NCBI RefSeq assembly: GCF_031844685.1
Contig: NZ_CP134605.1
Coordinates: 558,001-622,000 of the forward strand
From: Streptomyces sp. ITFR-21
Lineage (GTDB): Bacteria; Actinomycetota; Actinomycetes; Streptomycetales; Streptomycetaceae
DNA length: 64,000 bases
Direction of reading: 5' to 3'
Below, piece by piece: positions 16,638-24,800 of this stretch. The position numbers were made by a program, and so were the translations under genes. The notes under the pieces are model-generated. The model made no database searches and had not been told where the DNA came from. It saw only the letters and a program-made list of their open reading frames with translations. The first letter of the stretch is position 1, and every line of letters begins with the position of its first letter.

Positions 16638-17186
16638 TCAGGGGGCCGGCTCCCCCTCCCGCGGGCCGGGCTCGGTGAGCAGCTGCTCCAGTACCGGCAG
16701 CGCGGCCCGCAGGGTGCGGCTCTGGTCGGGGGTGAGCCGGGACATCCGGCGGCTGAGCAGTTCGGAGCGCTCACGGCGGATCCGTACCAGCAGGTCGGTG
16801 CCGGCCGGGGCGATGCTGACCAGCCAGGAACGGCCGTCGGAGGGGTCGGGGTCCTTGCGGATCAGCCCGGCGGCGGCCAGCGGGTGGACGGTTCGGGTCA
16901 GCGAGGGCGCCGCGACCTGCTCGTACGCGGCCAGCTCGCCGAGCCGCAGCGGGCCGTGCTCCTCGATCCTGGCGAGCGCGGAGAGCTGGGCGAAGGTGAG
17001 GTTGAGGTCGCCGCCGGACGCCTGGGCCATCTGCCGGTACAGCCGGGCGATGAGCAGCCGCAGCCGGGCCACGTCGCGCGACGAGGGGGCCGGGCCGTCG
17101 GCGGGGAGGGAGCCGGCGGCGGGGTCGGCGGGGGGCGGTGGCGGCGCGGCGGAAGGCGTCCCGTGGCCGTCGGCCTCGGCGGTCAT
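16638..17186 (-). CDS. MarR-family transcriptional regulator
   Basis: The 182-residue protein has a Pro/Ala-rich N-terminal tail of about 40 residues and then a MarR winged-helix domain. The domain reads NLTFAQLSALARIEEHGPLR, AAPSLTRTVHPLAAAGLIRK and DPSDGRSWLVSIAPAG (the wing). MarR dimers usually repress efflux genes and release DNA on ligand binding. It lies 78 nt downstream of the second DHA2 exporter on the same strand and is likely co-transcribed with it. The perfect palindrome at 19101-19130 is the probable operator. GGAGG precedes the start. Confidence 0.88.
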   Translation of the reverse strand: MTAEADGHGTPSAAPPPPPADPAAGSLPADGPAPSSRDVARLRLLIARLYRQMAQASGGDLNLTFAQLSALARIEEHGPLRLGELAAYEQVAAPSLTRTVHPLAAAGLIRKDPDPSDGRSWLVSIAPAGTDLLVRIRRERSELLSRRMSRLTPDQSRTLRAALPVLEQLLTEPGPREGEPAP

Positions 17187-17205
17187 GACGGGGCGCCTCC
17201 CTGGT

Positions 17206-17250
17206 GCTGTGCTGTGCTGTGCTGTGCCGTGCTGCGCCGTGCTGTGCTGC
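17206..17250. repeat. Pentanucleotide tandem repeat
   Basis: Nine consecutive pentamers of the form GCTGT, GCCGT or GCTGC fill most of the 78-nt spacer between the DHA2 exporter stop and the marR start. Five-base units could expand or contract by slippage, changing spacer length and possibly coupling of the two genes. Confidence 0.85.
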
Positions 17251-17264
17251 GCCGCGTGCCGCGG

Positions 17265-19088
17265 TCAGTTCTCGGCGGCGGTGCTGCCGGCCGGCGTGGT
17301 CGCCGCGCCGGCGGTGCCGGTGACCGGGATGCCGGCCGCCGCCGGACCGGTGGCCGTACCCGTACCCGTCGTCGTCCCGCGGTCGGGGCGGCTGCGGATC
17401 AAGGACGCGCCTGCCGCGACCAAGGACATCACGATCGCCAGGCCGAACACCACCACAAGGCCGTCGTGGAAGGGCCCGGAGATCAGGTGCGGGAAGAACT
17501 CCCGGCCGGTGAGGGTGTGCGCGTCGGCGGTCGGCAGCTTGTCGAGCAGGTCGGGGCCGAGCAGCTGCTGGATCGGGTTGTAGCCCAGGAACGCCGCGAA
17601 CAGGGTACCGACCGGTGGCAGCGTGGCGACCTGGTGGGCGTTGGCCGCGGGTACGCCCTGCGCCATGAGGCCGGTGCTGAGCGTGTTGGGCAGTGAGCGG
17701 GCCAGGCCGGCCACCATCAGCGAGAAGAACACGCCGATGGAGAGCACCATGCCGGCGTTCTGGAAGGTGGCCCGCATGCCGGAGGCGGCGCCCCGGGCCT
17801 CGGCCGGCACGCTCGCCATGATGATCGAGGTGTTGGGCGCGGCGAACAGGCCGCCGCCGAGGCCGTTGAGGCAGATCACCACCGCGAAGACCCAGTAGTT
17901 GAAGTCGGTGGGCAGCAGCAGCAGGCCGCCGAAGGACGCGGCCATCACCACGAAGCCGGCGGCGGCGAACAGCCGGGCCCCGTACCGGTCGGAGAGGTAG
18001 CCGGCGATCGGGCCGGCGGCGAGGAAGCCGATGGTCAGCGGCAGCAGGTAGATGCCCGCCCACAGCGGGGTGTCGTCGTAGTTGTAGCCGTGCAGCGGCA
18101 GCCAGATGCCCTGGAGCCAGATGATCAGCATGAACTGCAGGCCGCCGCGGGCGATCGAGCCCAGCAGGGTGGCCGCGTTGCCGCCGGCGAAGGTCCTGCT
18201 GCGGAACAGCTGGAGCGGGAACATCGGCTCGGCGACCTTGGACTCGACCACACAGAACACAACGAGCGTGGCGGCGCCGCCGATCAGCCCGGCCAGCACC
18301 CAGGGGTTGGTCCACCCCATGGTGTGGCCGCCGTAGGGCTGGATGCCGTAGGTGATGCCGGCCAGCAGCGCGGTGAGGCCGACGGCGAAGGTGATGTTGC
18401 CCCACCAGTCCATCCTGGCCGGCCGGCGGACGCCGGTGTCGTGCAGCGAGCGGTAGGCCCAGACGGTGCCGATCAGGCCGATGGGCACGTGGACCCAGAA
18501 GATGGAGCGCCAGTTCCACTCGGCGAGCAGGCCGCCGAGGACCAGGCCGATGAAGGAGCCGGCGATGCCGGCCACCATGTTGACGCCCAGGGCCATGCCG
18601 CGCTGGCGGGCCGGGAACGCGTCGGTGATGATCGCCGCCGAGTTGGCCATCAGCATGGAGCCGCCGACGGCCTGGGCGACGCGCCAGCCGATCAGCCACA
18701 GCGCGCCGCCGCCGCCGTGCATCGGGTCGACGGACAGGATCACCGAGGTGATCGTGAAGATCAGGAAGCCGGAGTTGTAGATCTTGACCCGGCCGAGGAT
18801 GTCGCCGAGGCGGCCGAGGGTGACCACCAGGACGGCGGTGACGAGCATGTAGCCCATCAGCATCCACAGCAGGTAGCTGACGTTGCCGGGCTGCAGCGGG
18901 TCGAGCCGGATGCCGGTGAAGATCGCGGGCAGCGAGATCAGCACGATGGAGGAGTTGATCGTGGCGATCAGCATGCCCAGTGTCGTGTTGGACAGTGCCA
19001 CCCACTTGTAGTGCGGATGGTCCGCGTCGATACGCGGTGTCCGCCGCGGTATTCGTGTCGCGTCGTCGGTCGCCATGGGACGGGTCAC
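17265..19088 (-). CDS. DHA2-type MFS exporter under MarR control
   Basis: This 607-residue protein is a 14-helix DHA2 exporter. Signature stretches are ATINSSIVLISLPAIF in helix 1, TLGRLGDILGRVKIYN in the loop between helices 2 and 3 and WRVAQAVGGSMLMANSAAI in helix 4. It is longer than most family members because of a Thr/Gly/Ala-rich C-terminal tail of about 45 residues. GTG at 19088 or ATG at 19076 are both possible; neither has a ribosome site on this strand, so a very short or absent leader is possible. A perfect 13-bp inverted repeat starts 13 nt upstream, and the marR gene follows in the same operon. Confidence 0.9.
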   Translation of the reverse strand: MTRPMATDDATRIPRRTPRIDADHPHYKWVALSNTTLGMLIATINSSIVLISLPAIFTGIRLDPLQPGNVSYLLWMLMGYMLVTAVLVVTLGRLGDILGRVKIYNSGFLIFTITSVILSVDPMHGGGGALWLIGWRVAQAVGGSMLMANSAAIITDAFPARQRGMALGVNMVAGIAGSFIGLVLGGLLAEWNWRSIFWVHVPIGLIGTVWAYRSLHDTGVRRPARMDWWGNITFAVGLTALLAGITYGIQPYGGHTMGWTNPWVLAGLIGGAATLVVFCVVESKVAEPMFPLQLFRSRTFAGGNAATLLGSIARGGLQFMLIIWLQGIWLPLHGYNYDDTPLWAGIYLLPLTIGFLAAGPIAGYLSDRYGARLFAAAGFVVMAASFGGLLLLPTDFNYWVFAVVICLNGLGGGLFAAPNTSIIMASVPAEARGAASGMRATFQNAGMVLSIGVFFSLMVAGLARSLPNTLSTGLMAQGVPAANAHQVATLPPVGTLFAAFLGYNPIQQLLGPDLLDKLPTADAHTLTGREFFPHLISGPFHDGLVVVFGLAIVMSLVAAGASLIRSRPDRGTTTGTGTATGPAAAGIPVTGTAGAATTPAGSTAAEN

Positions 19089-19100
19089 ACCACCAGGAGG

Positions 19101-19130
19101 AGAGTTACTTAACTTAGGTTAAGTAACTCT
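19101..19130. promoter_or_regulatory. MarR-type operator, perfect inverted repeat
   Basis: The arms AGAGTTACTTAAC (19101-19113) and GTTAAGTAACTCT (19118-19130) are exact reverse complements around TTAG. The site is strikingly A/T-rich for this genome and lies right upstream of the DHA2 exporter-marR operon. This is the classic arrangement for an autoregulated MarR operator. Confidence 0.8.
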
Positions 19131-19268
19131 AACATCGCGGATCCGCCCGCCGCAGTCCGGGCACGGAGGCACGAAGGGCGCGCGGCCGGGGCCGCGCGCC
19201 CTTCATCTCGCTCCAGGGGTGCCGTGGGGAGTCCGCCGCGCCGGCGCCACCGGCTCAGCGGCGGCGCG

Positions 19269-19338
19269 CCTCCGCCGGGCCGCCTCCGCCGGGCCGCCTC
19301 CGCCGGGCCGGTGCCGCCGGGCCGGTGCCGCCAGGTCA
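19269..19338. repeat. 14-bp tandem repeat, five units
   Basis: Three exact CCTCCGCCGGGCCG units (19269-19310) are followed by two GTGCCGCC-containing variants that run into the stop codon of the DinB-like gene at 19336. The array may have reshaped the 3' end of that gene. Confidence 0.85.
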
Positions 19339-19845
19339 GCGGCGGCGCAGCAGCAGGCCGCGGACGAAGGCGGCCTGGCCGACGTGCTGGAGGTCGTCGC
19401 CGATCACGCTGATCAGGCGGACACCGAGGGTCACCGGCGGGTTCCAGCGCTTGTCGACGATCCGGTCCAGGTCCGCTTCGGCCAGCTCGGCCACATAGCC
19501 GAGGGTGCGGTCGTGGACGGCGTCGTAGTAGCCGGTGAGCAGGTCCGGCCCGACCCGGACCGCGGCGACGTCGTCCGACCCGTGGCCGAATCCGGTGGAC
19601 GCGGCGGGGAAGGGCAGGGCGAAGCGGTCGGACCAGCCCTGCGAGGTCCACACCTGGTCGTGGCCGGCCACCTCGGCGACGTGGTCGTCCTGGATCCGGG
19701 TGAGGTGCCAGACCAGCCAGCCGATCGAGTTGGCGTCGGGGTCGACGCGCTCGGCGAGTTCACCGGCGGTCAGCCCCTCGACGGCGCCGTGCACCTCCTC
19801 CCGGATCCGGCCGAAGGCGTCGGTGAGAAGTTCCGCGCTGTTCAT
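19336..19845 (-). CDS. DinB/DUF664-family protein
   Basis: The 169-residue protein belongs to the DinB superfamily of four-helix-bundle proteins, which includes mycothiol-dependent enzymes. The core stretch SIGWLVWHLTRIQDDHVAEV contains the first conserved metal-ligand His, and VIGDDLQHVGQAAFVRGLLL near the C-terminus contains another. This half of the metal triad is consistent with a zinc- or nickel-dependent transferase or isomerase, but the substrate is unknown. AAGGAG precedes the ATG at 19845. The end of the gene runs into a 14-bp tandem repeat. Confidence 0.85.
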   Translation of the reverse strand: MNSAELLTDAFGRIREEVHGAVEGLTAGELAERVDPDANSIGWLVWHLTRIQDDHVAEVAGHDQVWTSQGWSDRFALPFPAASTGFGHGSDDVAAVRVGPDLLTGYYDAVHDRTLGYVAELAEADLDRIVDKRWNPPVTLGVRLISVIGDDLQHVGQAAFVRGLLLRRR

Positions 19846-20109
19846 GGAGCTCCTTGGCAGGCGTTGCGGTGCCGCCGCGTCCGGGCCGGTGCGGTCCGGC
19901 GGGCGGCCTGATGCCGGCATTCTCCCCGGTCCACCACCCCCTCCACCGCTTCCCCCGCACACCCGGCCGAGCTCAGCCGACGCCGGCTGCTCGCGCTCGG
20001 CGCGGGCGCCGGACACCCCGGAAAGCACCGGTCCCGGGCGGGTGCGAACTCCCGGCCCGGGACCGGTTCGTAGGTCCGGCCGCCGCCGGCCTCCGGTGTC
20101 AGCCGACCG

Positions 20110-21549
20110 TCAGGACGGCAGCGTCCACTGCTGGTTGGTGCTGCCGAAGCAGTCCCAGATCTGCAGCCGGGTGCCGTTGGCCGAGCTGGGCCCGGTCGCG
20201 TCCAGGCAACGGCCGGAGGCGTCGTTGATCAGCGTGCTGCCGGACTTGTGCCACTTCTGGGCACCGGTCCCGTTGCAGTCGTACAGCTGGATCGTGGTGC
20301 CGTTGGCGGTGCCCGCCGCGGTCACGTCCAGGCACTTGCCGAGCGCCTGCAGCGAACCGTCGGAGACCACCGTCCAGTTCTGCGCGGTGGTGCCGTTGCA
20401 GTCGTACAGCTGGATGGCCGTGCCGTTGGCGGTGCCCGCCGCGGCGACGTCCACGCACTTGTCGGCGTAACCGGAGTGGATCGGGCCGGTGGCGCCGCTC
20501 GGCGCGGGCGGCGGGGTGGTGGTGCCGCCGGTGATGCCGTTGGTGATGCTGGAGAACTGGTACTGCGACTGCGAGGTGCCGCTGCACGAGTCCTGCGCCG
20601 AACCGCCGTTGCTGGCGCAGGCCTTGTCCCGGCCGAGCGACCAGAAGGAGAGCTCCTGGATGCCGTTGGTCTTGGCGAAGTTCGTCAGGTCCGTGGCGTC
20701 GGAGGTGGAGAACACCTCGCTGGAGGTGTCGTTCACGCCGATCATCGGCGTGTTGCCCTCCATCGCCCACAGCTGCGCCGAGGTCTTGGTGTTCCAGATC
20801 TGGCCGAGCTGGGTGTGCAGGCCCTGGGCGGCGCTGATGGCGGCGTTGCCCATGTCCATCGCCGAGCCGTAGTCCATCGTCATGATGTTGACGAGGTTCA
20901 CGTTCAGCCCGTGGCTCTTGGCGTTGTTCAGGAGGCTGAGCGAGTTGGACTCCAGGCCGCTCGGGTCGACCGGCAGGGTGTAGTCGACGTCGAGCCGCTT
21001 GCCGGCCGCCGCGTACTGCTGCTGCAGGTCGGCCAGCGCCTGGTTGCGGCGGTCGTTGGCGGTGGTGTTGTTGAGCGCGCTGCCCTCGATGTCGAAGTCC
21101 AGCCGGGTCAGGTTCAGCCCGTCGATGACCCGCTTGTACTGGGTCTCCAGCGCCGAGACGGACGTACAGGAGATGCCGATCTCCGTGCCGGAGGCGCCGC
21201 CGAACGAGGCGATGACGTCGCCGCCGCCGGACCGCAGGCTGTTGATCGCCGACGTCCAGCCGGAGTCGGTGATCGAGGTGTCACCGTTGAAGGTGGCGTT
21301 GCAGCCGCCGCCGTCGATGACGAAGGCGAGGGTGAAGTACTTCAGCCCGGTGGCGTTCTTGACCGTGGCCAGCGCCGACGGGGAGTTCCACACCTCGGCG
21401 TAGGGCGCCGAGTAGTGGGCCGGGAAGCCGGGGCCGGGGTTGGCGGCGGCGTGCGCGTTGCCGCCGGCGGCCAGCAGGACGCCGGCGGCCAGCGTCGGGG
21501 CGGCAATGAGGGCGCCGAGCGCCTTGAGCCGGAGACGCGGTTTTCTCAT
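20110..21549 (-). CDS. GH18 chitinase with C-terminal ricin-type lectin domain
   Basis: This secreted 479-residue enzyme should hydrolyse beta-1,4-GlcNAc links in chitin. A signal peptide (about residues 1-35, ending NAHAA) leads to a GH18 barrel with the catalytic DxxDxE seen as LDFDIEGS (acid Glu155). A short Pro/Thr linker (GGTTTPPPAPSG) joins it to a ricin B-type beta-trefoil with three QxW repeats (QNW, QKW, QQW) that binds sugar. The promoter overlaps a DasR-like dre element, the usual GlcNAc-responsive control of Streptomyces chitinases. It lies at the end of a region rich in secreted glycan hydrolases. Confidence 0.94.
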   Translation of the reverse strand: MRKPRLRLKALGALIAAPTLAAGVLLAAGGNAHAAANPGPGFPAHYSAPYAEVWNSPSALATVKNATGLKYFTLAFVIDGGGCNATFNGDTSITDSGWTSAINSLRSGGGDVIASFGGASGTEIGISCTSVSALETQYKRVIDGLNLTRLDFDIEGSALNNTTANDRRNQALADLQQQYAAAGKRLDVDYTLPVDPSGLESNSLSLLNNAKSHGLNVNLVNIMTMDYGSAMDMGNAAISAAQGLHTQLGQIWNTKTSAQLWAMEGNTPMIGVNDTSSEVFSTSDATDLTNFAKTNGIQELSFWSLGRDKACASNGGSAQDSCSGTSQSQYQFSSITNGITGGTTTPPPAPSGATGPIHSGYADKCVDVAAAGTANGTAIQLYDCNGTTAQNWTVVSDGSLQALGKCLDVTAAGTANGTTIQLYDCNGTGAQKWHKSGSTLINDASGRCLDATGPSSANGTRLQIWDCFGSTNQQWTLPS

Positions 21550-21642
21550 GGGGGGAGGGGCCTTCCGGTTGCGGGCAGCCTTGCCCGTCGCATTCAGATG
21601 AATGAACGGGGGACGACGACGTGACTGAGGTCGCCCGAGGCG

Positions 21643-21671
21643 ACGGTAGGACTAGACCAATACCGAGTCAA
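21643..21671 (-). promoter_or_regulatory. Chitinase promoter with DasR-like dre element
   Basis: On the minus strand TTGACT (21666-21671) and TACCGT (21643-21648) are 17 nt apart. The spacer carries ATTGGTCTAGTCCT (21648-21661), close to the dre consensus ACTGGTCTAGACCA bound by the GlcN-6-P-responsive repressor DasR, as in known Streptomyces chitinase promoters. Confidence 0.7.
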
Positions 21672-21677
21672 GACCCC

Positions 21678-21696
21678 GCGTTCGGCAACTGAACGC
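21678..21696. promoter_or_regulatory. Palindromic motif, copy 1
   Basis: GCGTTC-ggcaact-GAACGC, about 7 nt upstream of the chitinase -35 element. The same motif recurs at 21759-21777 with 16 of 19 positions identical. It could be an operator for an unidentified dimeric regulator. Confidence 0.45.
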
Positions 21697-21750
21697 ACCC
21701 GCCGCCGCGTTGTTCTGTGATGTTCTGTTGTTTCCCCTGTAACGCACGGG

Positions 21751-21785
21751 GTGCGCCCGCGTTCAGCAATCGAACGCGGGCGCAC
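21751..21785 (-). terminator. Terminator of the GH87 gene (contains palindromic motif copy 2)
   Basis: GTGCGCCCGCGTTC (21751-21764) and GAACGCGGGCGCAC (21772-21785) form a perfect 14-bp stem with a 7-nt loop, 60 nt past the stop of the GH87-type gene. Its core (21759-21777) matches the palindrome at 21678-21696. Confidence 0.7.
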
Positions 21786-21844
21786 CTCAGGCACTGCGCA
21801 TTTCTGTGTTCACTTCCGCGCGGTCATGTGCCGGCGATCGCGCC

Positions 21845-24800
21845 TCAGTTGTTGACGCTGATGGTGAAGTTGGGTGTGGTGTTCTGGATGTCCACCGCGT
21901 TGTCGCTCTCGTGCAGTCCGTTGAAGGTCACGGCACCGACGGCCGGCCCCTGGCCCGCCTCGGGCTGCGGGTTGGCCCAGACACCGAAGCCGGACTTGGC
22001 GTCGTAGGCGTCACCGCTCTTGTGGGCGCCGCTGATGTTGATGTTGGTGAAGACCGTGTCCTGGATCGGGTTGAGCGAACTGCCGCCGTTCCACTTGGTC
22101 TGGAACATGATCCCGGAGTAGGTCGGGTCGCTGATGTCGACGTTGCTGATCCGCAGGCCCTGGAGCTTGAACTCCGCGGAGTAGACCCACAGGCCGGGGA
22201 ACGTCTGGCCGCCCCAGAAGTGACCGCCGTCGCGGACCAGCGAGATGTTGTTGAACGTGGTCTGCGGGGTGGCGTCAAAGCCGTTCGCCGGGATGCCGCC
22301 GAACGCCAGCGAGCCGATGGTGATGCCCGAGTACGTCAGCGTGTCCGCGATGTACAGGTTGCTGAAGGTGTTGCCTCCGCCGCCGTACACCGCCAGACCC
22401 GCGGCACGCCACGTGGTCTGCACCGACAGGTTCTGGAAGGTGTTGTTGACTTCCTGCTCCGAGGTGTGGTCCGTGGCGGGGAACAGCGCGAAGCTGTCGT
22501 CACCGGTGGTCTTGGCCTCGTCGTTGCTGATCAGGTTGCCGCTGCTGCCGTTGGTCAGGTTCAGGCCGTCGGCGAAGGTGTCGCGGATGCGGAGGTTGGT
22601 GAACGTCGAGTTGTCGACGTTGGTGCCCCAGACTCCGCAGATGGTGTGCTCGACCCACAGGTTGTCGATCGTGAGGTTCCCGATGCCGGTGATGTCGAAC
22701 ACCTTGCCGGGACCGTCGATACGGCTGGTGTAGTTACCGAAGAAGCCGAATCCGGTGAAGGAGGAGCCGCCGGAGCCGGACTGCAGCGAGAAGCCGCCGT
22801 CGGTGTTCTCCTGGGTCTGCGGGGTGTAGAACCGGGTGAACCAGGGACCGGCGCCGACCACCTTGAGCGCCCGCCCGTAAACGGTGAACTTGTTGGCCGT
22901 CTGGTAGTCACCGGCGGGCAGGTAGACCCCGAGCTTGGTGGTGTCCTGCCGCGCGGTGTCCAGCGCGTTCTGCACGTCCTGCTGGGTGAACCCGGCCGGG
23001 ACCACGTACTTGGTCGGGTCCGGGTTGGCGATCGCGGTCGCCTGCTCCAGGTTGACGTAGTCGATGTTGTAGTAGGCCGCGGTGTTGGCCGCGTCCTTCT
23101 CCAGCTTGATGGTGTGGCCGGCCGGGACGGTGGTGCCGAGCAGCACGTTGGCCTCGTCGTAGATGTGGCGGGGGGCGCCGGATCCGGCCGAGTTTCCCGG
23201 GCTGGTCTCGTCGCCGTACAGCCACTCGTACTTCGGGGTGAGGCTGATCGCCTTCAGGAACGTACCGTCGACGTATACGTTCAGCGTCGAGTCGGTGCCG
23301 TCCGGGATGTTGAAGCGGGTGACCAGCGTGTTGGTGCTGGCGCGGGTGGTGAAGGACACGGACGCGCCGTTGGCCGCCAGGTGCACGGCCTTGCGGCCGG
23401 ACGCCTCACCGGCGGGGTCGCCGATGGTGCGGTTCGGGCCGAGCACGGTCGCTCCGCCGCCGAGCACGCCGTCCTCGGCCTCGTAGGTGTCGTAGGGGAA
23501 GTTCGCCCCACGGCCCACGAAGAAGGACTGGTTGCCCGTGTTGTTGGCCTGCTTGGTGGACACCTCGTTGGTGTCGACCGCGACGACCGTGCGGACGGTG
23601 TACTTGCCGTTCACCGCGGTCCAGCTGCCCAGGCCGACCGGGGCGCTGGTGGCTCCGGGCGCGAGGGTTCCGGTGTAGGTGCCGGTCAGCGTCTTGACGA
23701 CGCTGCCGCTTGTGGCGTCGAGCACCGACAGCGTGATGCCGTGGGCGCCGGCCGCCGAGGCGACGGTGCCCTGGTTCTTGACCGCCACCGTGAAGGTGAC
23801 GGTGTTGCCCGCCGACGGGTTGCCCGGCGACCAGGCCGTCACCGGCACCAGGTCGGAGGTGTCGACCGGACGGACCACCAGGCCGGTGGGGTTGGTGTAG
23901 CTGTTGTTGGTCTCGTTCTGCTCGACGACCGCGTTGGCCTCGTCGACCTTGGCCGTCAGCTGGTACGTCGCCGCGTCCTTGGCGCCGATGTTCAGCGAGG
24001 CGGTCGCGGTGGCGCCGGCGGCGAGGGCCGCGACGTTGGCGCTGCCCACCTTGACGGTGCCGAGGTAGAAGTTGACGCTGGTGGCCGCCGCCGCGTTGGT
24101 GCCGATGTTCTTCACCGTCGCGTTGAGCGTGATCGGGTCGGTCTCGACCGGCGACGCGGGGGACGCCGTCAGCGCGCTGACCGTCAGGTCCGGGTTGGGT
24201 CCGGGCACACCGATGACCTGGACCTCGGCCGCCTGGCCGCCGCCCGCACCGGAGTTGTTGCTGAACGTCAGCCGCACGTCGGCGACCCGGCCGGAGACCG
24301 GGATGGTGACCGAGTTGCCGGTGGCCGGGTCGAAGCTGTACTGGGTGGCCGGCGACAGCTGGGTGAAGGTGCCGGCGCTCTGCTCCCGGCCGTCGACCGC
24401 GATGGTCTGGGTACGGGGGCCCCAGGCGCTGCTCGGGTTGAGCTTGACCACGATGGAGCTGGTGTCCACGTTGGCACCCAGCTGGACGGTCAGCGTGCTG
24501 GTGCCGGTGCCCTCCCAGTAGGTGGTCACGTCGTCGTCGTCGGCGTTGGCCGCGACGAACTGCAGCACCGTGGAGGAGGCGGTGATCGGCTTGCCGACCG
24601 CCTGGTTGGTGCCCCCGGTGGGCGGCGTGCTGCCGTTGCGGGTCACCGTGTTGCTGTTGCCCGACTCGTTGCCCGCCGCGTCCTTGGCCCGGACGAAGTA
24701 GGAGACGGTCGCGGTGTCCGGCTGGCTGTCGGTGTACGTCAGCACGTTGCCGGCGACGGTGGTGCGCAGCGCGCCGTTGGCGAACACCTCGTAGCCGGTG

